The notes below the pieces were generated by a model. That model made no database searches. It was not told the DNA's origin and saw only the letters and a program-made list of their open reading frames with translations. From Clostridia bacterium (lineage in GTDB: Bacteria > Bacillota > Clostridia > Oscillospirales > CAG-272): a DNA stretch of 64,000 nucleotides. A program made the position numbers and the translations under genes. The stretch covers positions 62,001 through 126,000 of the forward strand of contig JAFQDF010000033.1 of NCBI GenBank assembly GCA_017416185.1, in the 5' to 3' direction. Of this stretch, positions 53,591 through 60,334 are shown one piece after another (positions within the stretch are counted from its first letter, which is position 1; each line of letters begins with the position of its first letter).

Positions 53591-53628
53591 AAACGTACCG
53601 TAGATTTTTAATCCGCGGTACGTTTTTT
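53591..53628. terminator. Terminator hairpin
   Basis: AAACGTACCG and CGGTACGTTT arms with a 15-nt loop and a T-run on the right. It ends the minus-strand gene at 53648, or marks a lost plus-strand gene. Confidence 0.65.
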
Positions 53629-53647
53629 GTTGATATTAAAATGTTAT

Positions 53648-53845
53648 TTACATTAAACTCTCTTTTGCTCTTTTTTCGAGCGAGTATGTTCTGTATTTTA
53701 TCTTACGTATCATATTGTTATGATCTATCTCGGAAATAAACCCTGATTTTAAGGCATAATTGTTGAGAAACAAAAGATATGCTTCCTCTACCCATATCCT
53801 TTCCCCGATATATTCGGGTATAGTTTTGTCCGGCTCTTTTTTCAT
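53648..53845 (-). CDS. Small hypothetical protein
   Basis: 65 residues from ATG 53845 (GGGAGG seven bases upstream; an ATG two codons earlier is too close to that site). Sequence features: EYIGERIWVEEAYLLFLNNYAL, then a basic end KIKYRTYSLEKRAKESLM. No membrane helix. It resembles small proteins found in clostridial integrative elements, but no function is known to me. Confidence 0.55.
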   Translation of the reverse strand: MKKEPDKTIPEYIGERIWVEEAYLLFLNNYALKSGFISEIDHNNMIRKIKYRTYSLEKRAKESLM

Positions 53846-54020
53846 AGCCATACCTCCCTTAGGTGAGGAGGATGGTTAATAAAGCCTATTTCTGAACACC
53901 TTGTATTTATGATACCTCAAGCCTCACCGTTTATCATTAACGTCCGGAAACAGTCCGTCCGTTATGATGATTGCCATAAGGTCTTATTTTAAATCATACA
54001 ATTTGAATTATTGCAGTGAT

Positions 54021-54443
54021 TTATTTATGTTTTCTTGCGTAGGATTCTTTCAGACGATCGATAGCCATTTCAGGACTCATGGTATGATACATCAAATACA
54101 TTGCTCTCATTATGGAAGCAGGAGCTTGCTTGTAGATCTCTTTGCTCGTTTCTCCTGTATAGAAGTGCCAATATCGGTAGAGATACCCGGACCAGTAAAG
54201 TGTTTCATTGTCAAACAAATCCCCGTTTGTTGCAAGTGTATCTGCATTTTGCTCTTTCAGTCGGTCGATGATATATCCCTGACCCGCCCATTGCATATGA
54301 TTGAAGGTCTTATCAAGATCAACTGCTGTATCAGAAAGCATAAAAGTCTTGATGAAAGATTCACTTGAAAAGCCTTCGGCGGCAGACATCTCAAAAAGTT
54401 TGCCCTGCATATCGCACAAAGTTAATTCGAACACATCAAGCAT
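54021..54443 (-). CDS. Partner protein of the HTH-ART gene, unknown fold
   Basis: 140 residues from ATG 54443 (GAGGTG upstream). It starts 1 bp after the stop of the HTH-ART gene, so the two are coupled. Motifs: LFEMSAAEGFSSESFI, FNHMQWAGQGYIIDRL, YWSGYLYRYWHFYTGE. The size and arrangement fit an antitoxin or accessory protein of an ADP-ribosyltransferase-type toxin. The role is inferred from the gene order only. Confidence 0.6.
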   Translation of the reverse strand: MLDVFELTLCDMQGKLFEMSAAEGFSSESFIKTFMLSDTAVDLDKTFNHMQWAGQGYIIDRLKEQNADTLATNGDLFDNETLYWSGYLYRYWHFYTGETSKEIYKQAPASIMRAMYLMYHTMSPEMAIDRLKESYARKHK

Positions 54444-54444
54444 T

Positions 54445-55290
54445 TTATTCACCTCTCAAAATTTCATCAAAATACTTGCCTTCACGTCTATATCGTTTTT
54501 CTATTTGGTTTGCAATATCATAGCTCTCTTTTCTGCGTACGGTTGCTTTTTCCTGAAGGGCGGTAAGCTCCATCTGATAAATATCCGATTCTGAAATTAC
54601 AGAGAACGCATCACATCCTTTTTGGGTCTTAGCAACATATTGTTTGCCAAGATCGAGAGCGACCAAGCATTTCATAAGGGCGGTGTCGGTAATATCTCCA
54701 TTGAAGAAACGGGTAAGCTCGGTATAAAGACGGTCATCTGCAATGTGACCGATCACTATATCGTAATCATCAAACAGGTGAGCATATTTCTCGTACAGCT
54801 CGCTGTCTTTTACTGTATCCATATAGCCACGGTGATATGCAACTACCATTGCCCAATCCAACCCGAGTTCAAGATCAAGAACCTTCAATCCATCGAGTAT
54901 CAAACCTACAGCATAGAACTTTGGATTAGGTTCACCGCAAACCAAAGTCAAAGGCTGAATGGTATCAGTACCGGTATAGAAACCTATACCGAAATCGCAG
55001 TCCTCTCGGCTCTTAGGTTGAATTTTTCCTTTGAGCCCTTCTTTAGAACCGTGATATAAAATAAGCATATCGTCACCGTGTTCGTAACGATACTTCTCTA
55101 CGATTACTTCAGCTATATCAATATTATGATTATTACAAAAAAGATTGAGTTGGTTCTGAGCCATAGGATTAGGTATCGACTTGCCGTTCTCCCAACGGTT
55201 AACCGAAACTACTGTAGTCCCGATTTCTTTAGCAAATTGTTCTTGGCTCATGTTTGTAAACTCACGCATCTTCTTGATCAAATATTTCAT
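54445..55290 (-). CDS. HTH-DUF3990 fusion, ADP-ribosyltransferase-like toxin candidate
   Basis: 281 residues from ATG 55290 (AGGTGGG upstream). An N-terminal Cro/CI HTH (MSQEQFAKEIGTTVVSVNRWENGKS) is fused to a DUF3990 domain beginning LILYHGSKEGLKGKIQP with DFGIGFYTGT. DUF3990 belongs to the ADP-ribosyltransferase-like group seen in toxin-antitoxin pairs. The HTH could repress its own promoter, which has two TGATAGGT half-sites. Next gene: the coupled 54021-54443 product. Position near attR suggests a stability module for the island. Confidence 0.75.
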   Translation of the reverse strand: MKYLIKKMREFTNMSQEQFAKEIGTTVVSVNRWENGKSIPNPMAQNQLNLFCNNHNIDIAEVIVEKYRYEHGDDMLILYHGSKEGLKGKIQPKSREDCDFGIGFYTGTDTIQPLTLVCGEPNPKFYAVGLILDGLKVLDLELGLDWAMVVAYHRGYMDTVKDSELYEKYAHLFDDYDIVIGHIADDRLYTELTRFFNGDITDTALMKCLVALDLGKQYVAKTQKGCDAFSVISESDIYQMELTALQEKATVRRKESYDIANQIEKRYRREGKYFDEILRGE

Positions 55291-55299
55291 GCAAAACCC

Positions 55300-55351
55300 A
55301 CCTATCATTTGTTTTCAATTTTATTATATACTATGATAGGTAATTTGTCAA
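55300..55351 (-). promoter_or_regulatory. Promoter and operator of the HTH-ART operon
   Basis: On the minus strand TTGACA (55346-55351), a 17-bp spacer and TATAAT (55323-55328): a full consensus. Inverted half-sites TGATAGGT (55334-55341, inside the spacer) and ACCTATCA (55300-55307, next to the ribosome site) on the plus strand frame the -10 box, suiting autorepression by the HTH protein. Confidence 0.75.
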
Positions 55352-55437
55352 CTGTTCGCTTTTAAGAGCCGCTTTGCGAATTGCATTTTAAGCATAGTGG
55401 TTTCGCCAATCTTACGCAGGCCGCAAGCAAAATTATA

Positions 55438-55483
55438 AACCTCGGCTAAAATACGATTGCGTCGCATTTTAGCCGAGGTTTTG
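55438..55483. terminator. Strong hairpin at the right end of the island
   Basis: Arms AACCTCGGCTAAAAT and ATTTTAGCCGAGGTT, with further partial pairing in the loop and T-rich flanks. It may insulate the island end. In the circular form it would lie downstream of the extended recombinase gene on the minus strand. Confidence 0.8.
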
Positions 55484-55514
55484 TTCTGTTTATATATTAT
55501 CGGTCTTATAAGAG

Positions 55515-55612
55515 TTATACGGTTATACTTATCCTATATGTACACTCTTCTTCGTGTCCGATAACGGTGCGGTTTTTACGATGAAATTTCATAATTCGTA
55601 TGGGAGTCACGT
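55515..55612 (-). other. 32-codon in-frame C-terminal extension for the recombinase, joined only in the circle
   Basis: On the minus strand the recombinase frame, carried across the att core, reads NVTPIRIMKFHRKN, RTVIGHEEE, CTYRISITV and TAA at 55515-55517. There is no start codon here. If the island ends join, this becomes the natural end of the recombinase. Confidence 0.6.
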
Positions 55613-55623
55613 TTAAGAAGATG
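55613..55623 (+). other. attR core of the SASP island
   Basis: TTAAGAAGATG, identical to 25176-25186. Left of it is island DNA; right of it is the rest of the SASP gene. Confidence 0.85.
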
Positions 55624-55659
55624 ATCGAGAAGTACGAGCGCGATCTCGCCTCCAAGTAA
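55613..55659 (+). pseudogene. 3' part of the interrupted SASP gene
   Basis: Following the att core the frame gives KKM IEKYERDLASK and TAA 55657-55659. This is the usual end of clostridial alpha/beta SASP (MVKRMVEAYE-type). It has no start of its own. A short hairpin follows (ACAGGGTC-gaa-GACCCTGT, 55660-55679). Confidence 0.9.
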
Positions 55660-55990
55660 ACAGGGTCGAAGACCCTGTACCCATTAATCGGCAGGGACCA
55701 GTCCCTGCACCCATTAATCGGGTGAAGTTTAGCTAAAGGCTTTTATTATCACACGATGGGTAGCTCTGCGAAACTTCGGCAGAATAAAATTCCTGCACCC
55801 ATCAATCGGCAGGGAGCAGTCCCTGCACCCATTAATCGGGTGTAACTGATCTAAAAGCTTTTACTGTCACACGATGATGCTGTAATCGAGGTGTTCATGA
55901 TATAAGATAAAGCTACTATAACCGTTTGTTCTGTATAGAATGAACAGTTAAAGGTATTTATCTTATACAGAACAACCGTATAAGCGATCA
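55660..55990. repeat. Tandem 118-bp-spaced repeats and inverted repeats right of the island
   Basis: A unit starting GCAGGGA-CC/GC-AGTCCCTGC and continuing through ACCCATTAATCGGGTG to ACACGATG occurs at 55691-55758 and 55809-55876, 118 bp apart. A third, shorter hairpin copy ends the SASP gene. An inverted repeat TTGTTCTGTATA/TATACAGAACAA lies at 55926-55937 and 55964-55975. No gene is seen in this gap. Confidence 0.75.
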
Positions 55991-56018
55991 AAAAACCTCC
56001 CCAACAGGGGAGGTTTTT
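55991..56018. terminator. Terminator after the acyltransferase gene
   Basis: AAAACCTCCCC-AACA-GGGGAGGTTTTT. On the minus strand it directly follows the stop at 56021. Confidence 0.85.
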
Positions 56019-56020
56019 AT

Positions 56021-57103
56021 CTAAGCTTTCTTTTTAACAGGCTTTTTTCCTGACAGTACATAATTTACCGTGGGTAAATACTTTTCCAGCAGAATACAAA
56101 AGATATTGATCAAAATCAGGGTAAGAACTATTGTAACTATAAAATTAGGGATAAACAGCTCCTCACGTCGAGGCAAGAAGATAGTGATCAACTTTGTAAT
56201 AATTGCCGAAACATTCGTGTGTATGGCAAAAACCATAAAGGATCGGGTGTATAAGGGTCTTTCCTTCATTCTGTCAATAAATGCATCAAATATACACCAA
56301 AGAGAAACTGCACAGAGTATATATACAAGGGTAGTAACAAACGGTTTTGCGGTATAGGTTGAGTCGGGGAATATATTTTTGAGTACGATTATAACAGTCA
56401 GAAATACCCCCGAAGCTATACGGGCGGGGATAGGAGATTTTTTGCACAGATGATCAAAATAATGCTTACCCAGAATGCCGCCGAAAATGAAGTAAATGAT
56501 CGAATCCTCATTTGTGGAAACGGTTATGGGAAGACTGATGTTAAATATCAGAAGCACCGATAAAACAAGCATTGTTCCCATGCCGACATATTTGTTCTTG
56601 ATTACAAGATTTATCAACGGAGAAAGCACTATAAAAATCATCAGATCCAGGATAAACCAAAAGGGTATAACGCACTTATGCAGGAATATGCCGCTGAGGA
56701 TATTGGGTAAAGTAATCTCAAAGATCGGTCTGCCTATGAAAAATCGGGAAATAAAGGTATGAGAACAAATAATATCAAAAAGCATCCATATTGTATTCCA
56801 GGCAAGGTAGGGTATCAACAGGGTAAACACTCTTGACTTGAGTTTGCCGAAATACTGTTTGACCTCAAAATTTCTGAAAAATGCTATTCCGGAAAGTATA
56901 AAAAACATGGGAACGGCAAAACGGGAAATTGATTCGGTAAAGAAAAAATTGAATTTTTGATTTACAACAGATACTATTCCTTCTCCATGGCCATACTGTC
57001 CGTATGTTGATATGTGGATCATAAAAACAAGTATGCTGAGCACATAAGAAATAATAGTCTTCTTTTTCCAGAATAGCTGTGGTGTTGAAGCATTCAGATC
57101 CAT
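56021..57103 (-). CDS. Membrane acyltransferase, acyltransferase-3 (OafA/WecH-like) family
   Basis: 360 residues with about ten membrane helices. The N-terminal helix carries ISYVLSILVFMIHIST with the conserved His; SRFAVPMFFILSGIAFF and PFWFILDLMIFIVLSPL are typical. These proteins acetylate or otherwise acylate surface sugars. It lies outside the island but close to a second polysaccharide region. The upstream XRE gene ends 18 bp away, so both may share an mRNA. Confidence 0.85.
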   Translation of the reverse strand: MDLNASTPQLFWKKKTIISYVLSILVFMIHISTYGQYGHGEGIVSVVNQKFNFFFTESISRFAVPMFFILSGIAFFRNFEVKQYFGKLKSRVFTLLIPYLAWNTIWMLFDIICSHTFISRFFIGRPIFEITLPNILSGIFLHKCVIPFWFILDLMIFIVLSPLINLVIKNKYVGMGTMLVLSVLLIFNISLPITVSTNEDSIIYFIFGGILGKHYFDHLCKKSPIPARIASGVFLTVIIVLKNIFPDSTYTAKPFVTTLVYILCAVSLWCIFDAFIDRMKERPLYTRSFMVFAIHTNVSAIITKLITIFLPRREELFIPNFIVTIVLTLILINIFCILLEKYLPTVNYVLSGKKPVKKKA

Positions 57104-57120
57104 AAAAACCTCCGTATAGC

Positions 57121-57363
57121 TTATTTTATTTCCTGTTCCAGATTTTCAAATTCTTCCGTGTCAAAAAACTCCTTGAGAGTTATTTCCAAGCCATCGCATA
57201 TCATTTTCAGAGTAAGAATTTTCGGATTATGACTTTTTCCGTAAAGTATATTTTTTATGGAAGAGGGCGGCAAACCGCAAATATTTGCTAACTTGTTTAT
57301 TGAAATATTTCTTTCTCCGCACAGATGTAAAATGCGGTTTTTGATCACAGAAACAGTATCCAT
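57121..57363 (-). CDS. XRE-family helix-turn-helix regulator
   Basis: 80 residues. INKLANICGLPPSSIKNILYG is the HTH, followed by NPKILTLKMICDGLEITLKEFF, the common end of this small-regulator group. The acidic tail is TEEFENLEQEIK. It precedes the acyltransferase and may control it. AAGGAG lies before the ATG. Confidence 0.82.
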   Translation of the reverse strand: MDTVSVIKNRILHLCGERNISINKLANICGLPPSSIKNILYGKSHNPKILTLKMICDGLEITLKEFFDTEEFENLEQEIK

Positions 57364-57403
57364 TCCAAATTCTCCTTACTATTCATGTTCCATATAATAG
57401 GAT

Positions 57404-57464
57404 ACAAAAAATAATAAAAAAATATAGGCTATGTGTGATACTGTTAGTCTACACATAGCCTATA
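57404..57464 (-). terminator. Strong minus-strand terminator upstream of the XRE gene
   Basis: A 14-bp perfect inverted repeat (57423-57436 and 57451-57464, TATAGGCTATGTGT) followed on the minus strand by TTTTTTTATTATTTTTT. It separates the lipoprotein gene from the XRE-acyltransferase pair. Confidence 0.85.
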
Positions 57465-57503
57465 ACTAAAAGTTTATATTAAAAATAGTGAACCGTAATT
57501 TAA

Positions 57504-57537
57504 AAATCTCCCGTAGCAGATACCGCTGCGGGAGAAT
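57504..57537 (-). terminator. Terminator after the lipoprotein gene
   Basis: TCTCCCGTAGC and GCTGCGGGAGA arms (one mismatch), then TTTTTAAATT on the minus strand. The second of two terminators in a row. Confidence 0.75.
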
Positions 57538-57549
57538 TGTGATTTTGAT

Positions 57550-58059
57550 TCAGTTTACCGTCATACCGTGGTCGTATACAAGATGAGAAATTATGACATT
57601 GAGATCCTCGCACAGTATAGCATATTCCTCGGAAAATTCTTCAGGGACAAGCTCTGTTCCTTCAAGGGTATGGTCATCGCAATATACCTCTACGCTTGTG
57701 TCTTCATAGGGCAGGTCGCCGATCTTAAAGGCGTTTTCTGTTTCGATCTTGCCGAAAACTATGTCATACAGAGGAATACTCAGATCATTATACTTAGCCT
57801 TGAAGATAACCCTGAAATTTTCTCCCTCCTCGACTGTAGTAACATCTACCTTTCCGACCCACTCTATGGGGTAACTCAACGTTCCGTATGGAGTTTCAAA
57901 CTCGTTTGTTTCAACGTCTGTTTTATAGTACTCTGTGCTGCCACTCGTTTCTGTGTCCTTCTCGGTTTCTGTTTTCGGAGCGGAAGGAGCTTCTTTTTTG
58001 CAAGCACAGATGCAGACAAGCATCGCTGCTACCATCAATAATGCTATAATTTTTTTCAT
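57550..58059 (-). CDS. Lipoprotein related to the tandem-domain lipoprotein of the island
   Basis: 169 residues. The signal peptide with lipobox LLMVAAMLVCICAC is followed by a T/E-rich linker and one domain: TPYGTLSYPIEWVGKV, LYDIVFGKIE and LNVIISHLVYDHG. The strand order equals each half of the 28859-29671 protein. The function is unknown. Two relatives, one inside and one outside the island, suggest recruitment of a host gene or a wider lipoprotein family in this genome. Confidence 0.75.
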   Translation of the reverse strand: MKKIIALLMVAAMLVCICACKKEAPSAPKTETEKDTETSGSTEYYKTDVETNEFETPYGTLSYPIEWVGKVDVTTVEEGENFRVIFKAKYNDLSIPLYDIVFGKIETENAFKIGDLPYEDTSVEVYCDDHTLEGTELVPEEFSEEYAILCEDLNVIISHLVYDHGMTVN

Positions 58060-58083
58060 AACGTATACCTCGCTGTTTTCAGA

Positions 58084-58818
58084 TTAATAAATCTTGCTTA
58101 CAATACCGTAGTTCTTCTTCTTGTTGGTATCGTCACCGACATGGTACATACCCTCAACGGTAAAGTCGTCCCAGGGATGCTCCCTCTTTCTAAGAAGGAT
58201 CTCAAATGCACGAAGCACGCTGCCCTGGCTCATAAGAAGTATCTTCTTGCCTGCGTAATTTTCGTTGATATAGTCCATAACATCAACGCAGTTAGCAATT
58301 ACCATACCCCAGGAAGTACCGCTCTTTGTTCTTGCGAACATATTGTTTTCTAACTCACGGGCGATAAATGTGGGGGTCTGATGGATCTCCTCGAAGGACT
58401 TATATTCCCAGCCTGTGTTATCGATACCGTGGAGCTTATGTACCTTTATTGCCTCAAATTTCTGCGGATGAGACATAATTATCTCCTGCGTATGTACAAC
58501 TCTGGGAATAGGACCGTAGAGAGCAACGTCAAAATCATAAGGATCAAGCTCGGTTGCCTGCTTACGGGTAATAGCCTCACCGTTTTCGGTAAAGCCGCAG
58601 TTATCGGATGTGTCGCTCATAAACTCGTGCTTTGCAACCGCCATAGTTTCAGCGTGACGGATAAGGTGGATGGATGCAGCTCTCACCTCGAGAGGCTTGG
58701 TACCCTCGATATAGTCGATCTTACCTGTGTACTGGTCAATATCTATTCCCCATCTGAGAAGATTCTTGGTGATATGAACTCTCTCTGATACAGGAATGCT
58801 GTTTACATCAAAATTCAT
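58084..58818 (-). CDS. Histidine phosphatase (phosphoglycerate-mutase-like) family protein
   Basis: 244 residues. The catalytic RHG motif appears as HLIRHAETMA at about residue 50, and a second His region is SQGSVLRAFEILL (Ser-Gln in place of the usual Gly-His). Because the second conserved His seems missing, full phosphatase activity is doubtful. About 45 residues precede the catalytic motif. Third gene of a run DHH phosphoesterase, nucleotidyltransferase, this; substrates of the three may be linked nucleotides or phospho-sugars. Confidence 0.8.
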   Translation of the reverse strand: MNFDVNSIPVSERVHITKNLLRWGIDIDQYTGKIDYIEGTKPLEVRAASIHLIRHAETMAVAKHEFMSDTSDNCGFTENGEAITRKQATELDPYDFDVALYGPIPRVVHTQEIIMSHPQKFEAIKVHKLHGIDNTGWEYKSFEEIHQTPTFIARELENNMFARTKSGTSWGMVIANCVDVMDYINENYAGKKILLMSQGSVLRAFEILLRKREHPWDDFTVEGMYHVGDDTNKKKNYGIVSKIY

Positions 58819-58836
58819 TAATTCTCTCCTTGATTT

Positions 58837-59388
58837 TTACTTCTGTAATAATTTGATTACTTTATCTGTCAAGTTATTTTCAACGATGTAGTCATATACC
58901 GCCTTGGGTACCATATCGCTCCAGTCAACACCGTCTACGATCTTCTGTCTGATCTCGGTAGAGCACATTGCTTTCTCTCTCTTATCGAAAAGTACATGGG
59001 TACCGTATCCCAGCTCTCCCAGTCTGTGAAGCTTTTCATAGCCCCAATCATCATAGATAGTAAAGAAGGATGTAGCGTGGAGAGGTACATAGTTATACAG
59101 TATCTCAGGACGCTCTATAGGATAAGGAGTTATCTCAAAATCCTCTCTCGGAATTCCAGCCTCCAAAAGGGCGAGCTTTACCATATTAAATCTTTCATAA
59201 TAGGTAAAGGGGTTTGCTGCCGCTTCGCTTCTGTGAGGATCTATGTCTTCACGGATAAGCGTAGCGTTCTCGGGGGAAGTGATTCCCACGATGAGCTTTT
59301 TGCACTGCTCCTTTGCGAGCAGGGCGTAGTTCAGGTGATCATTGTGAAACAGTTGAAATCTGCCATGAATGAATCCTAATTCTACCAT
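58837..59388 (-). CDS. Nucleotidyltransferase of the cytidylyltransferase/NMN-adenylyltransferase type
   Basis: 183 residues from ATG 59388 (GGAGG eight bases upstream). GFIHGRFQLFHNDHLNYALLA gives the HxGH-like site as H-N-D-H, and MCSTEIRQKIVDG gives the ISSTxIR-like motif. The closest pattern is archaeal-type NadM, which makes NAD from NMN and ATP, but pantetheine or sugar-nucleotide substrates are also possible. Overlap in mRNA with the DHH gene 4 bp upstream. Confidence 0.8.
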   Translation of the reverse strand: MVELGFIHGRFQLFHNDHLNYALLAKEQCKKLIVGITSPENATLIREDIDPHRSEAAANPFTYYERFNMVKLALLEAGIPREDFEITPYPIERPEILYNYVPLHATSFFTIYDDWGYEKLHRLGELGYGTHVLFDKREKAMCSTEIRQKIVDGVDWSDMVPKAVYDYIVENNLTDKVIKLLQK

Positions 59389-59392
59389 AGTT

Positions 59393-60319
59393 TCAACCTC
59401 CAATATTTTTTGAAATTATATTTTTAATAATCTCTTTACGTAGGTAAGGAACCGGTGATATTGCAACCCCCGATTCAAAACGGACACCGAAGACCTCCTC
59501 GAGTCCTGTCTGACAAACCGAATTGTCAGTAACAAAATAACTGCAACGGTGTTTTATATCTATAATGTTCATCAACCAGTTGTCCTTACCGTCGAAGTAC
59601 TGCCTTATCTCAGGCAGCTTTTTTATTATGCCCTCCCCGTCCCAGACACAGAGCTGTGCCATACGGGATGGGAGAATATTATTATTGTTTATAGCCTTGA
59701 TATCATTGAAAATTGCATTTTTCAGGTCAGACTCAACGCTTTTCTGCACCTCGGAAAAATAAGCAGCGCACCACTCTTCACCAATACTTTCTTTTCTGCA
59801 CAGAGCCTTAAAAACCTCTCTGTCCTCCTCGGTTGTGTTTGATGAGGTAAGGTTAAGAGTATTGTCAAGGATAGCCGCAACAAGAAGTCTTGCCGTATGC
59901 CCCGACATTTTATCCTCAAGACCTGCCTTTTTCCACTCACGGTATATGAGAGTTGCTGCAGCACCGATAAACTCGATGTTCGTACCGTCACCGATACGGC
60001 TTGTCCAGTATTCCTCAAAGCCAACGTGATGGTCATAGACCTTGATGATATTATCCAAAGGAACATTATCCTTAAGGTAATTCGGGTCGGATACGTCAAC
60101 AATTATATATTTTGCTTTTTCCTCAATCTCTTTCGGCAAAGAGGTTACAAGCAGCCCTTTTTCTATAAGGGAAGGACACACGCTGTAATTACAGGGAGCG
60201 TCCGAATAAGCTACAGCATCAATTCCCTTTAAGTGAAGTAGCTCTGCCAGGGCTATACTGCAGGCATAGGCATCTATATCAAGATAGGTGGCTCCTGCGG
60301 TGACTATTATACGGTTCAT
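59393..60319 (-). CDS. DHH-family phosphoesterase
   Basis: 308 residues from ATG 60319. Motifs: DIDAYACSIALAELL (motif I), IIVDVSDPNYL (II), VYDHHVGFEEYW (III, the DHH triad) and the following GAAATLIYREW with AILDNTLNLTSS (IV). This is close to manganese-dependent inorganic pyrophosphatases and exopolyphosphatase-like enzymes, with a C-terminal DHHA2-like part. It could remove pyrophosphate made by the neighbouring nucleotidyltransferase, or hydrolyse a small nucleotide. First gene of the trio, 13 bp after the flippase end. Confidence 0.82.
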   Translation of the reverse strand: MNRIIVTAGATYLDIDAYACSIALAELLHLKGIDAVAYSDAPCNYSVCPSLIEKGLLVTSLPKEIEEKAKYIIVDVSDPNYLKDNVPLDNIIKVYDHHVGFEEYWTSRIGDGTNIEFIGAAATLIYREWKKAGLEDKMSGHTARLLVAAILDNTLNLTSSNTTEEDREVFKALCRKESIGEEWCAAYFSEVQKSVESDLKNAIFNDIKAINNNNILPSRMAQLCVWDGEGIIKKLPEIRQYFDGKDNWLMNIIDIKHRCSYFVTDNSVCQTGLEEVFGVRFESGVAISPVPYLRKEIIKNIISKNIGG

Positions 60320-60334
60320 CAAAAAACTGATCCT

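Larger units (their letters stand above)
25176..55612. mobile_element. 30.4-kb serine-recombinase island carrying an exopolysaccharide locus, inserted in a SASP gene
   Basis: The boundaries are fixed by the two halves of the SASP gene and the shared 11-bp core. The left end carries a large serine recombinase facing outward. Contents, left to right: recombinase, a scar of a second transposon, the polysaccharide operon, helicase, proposed invertible promoter, tyrosine recombinase, sigma/anti-sigma pair, nucleotidyltransferase, small regulators and an HTH-ART toxin-like operon. No relaxase, type IV secretion or phage structural genes are seen, so it is not visibly self-transmissible. The design recalls the skin element in sigK and other spore-gene-interrupting elements, though those are mostly in mother-cell genes. 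Confidence 0.88.

Noticed and set aside
25168..55659. Island as a prophage or conjugative element
   Set aside because: No capsid, tail, lysis, relaxase or type IV secretion genes are visible in the 30 kb.
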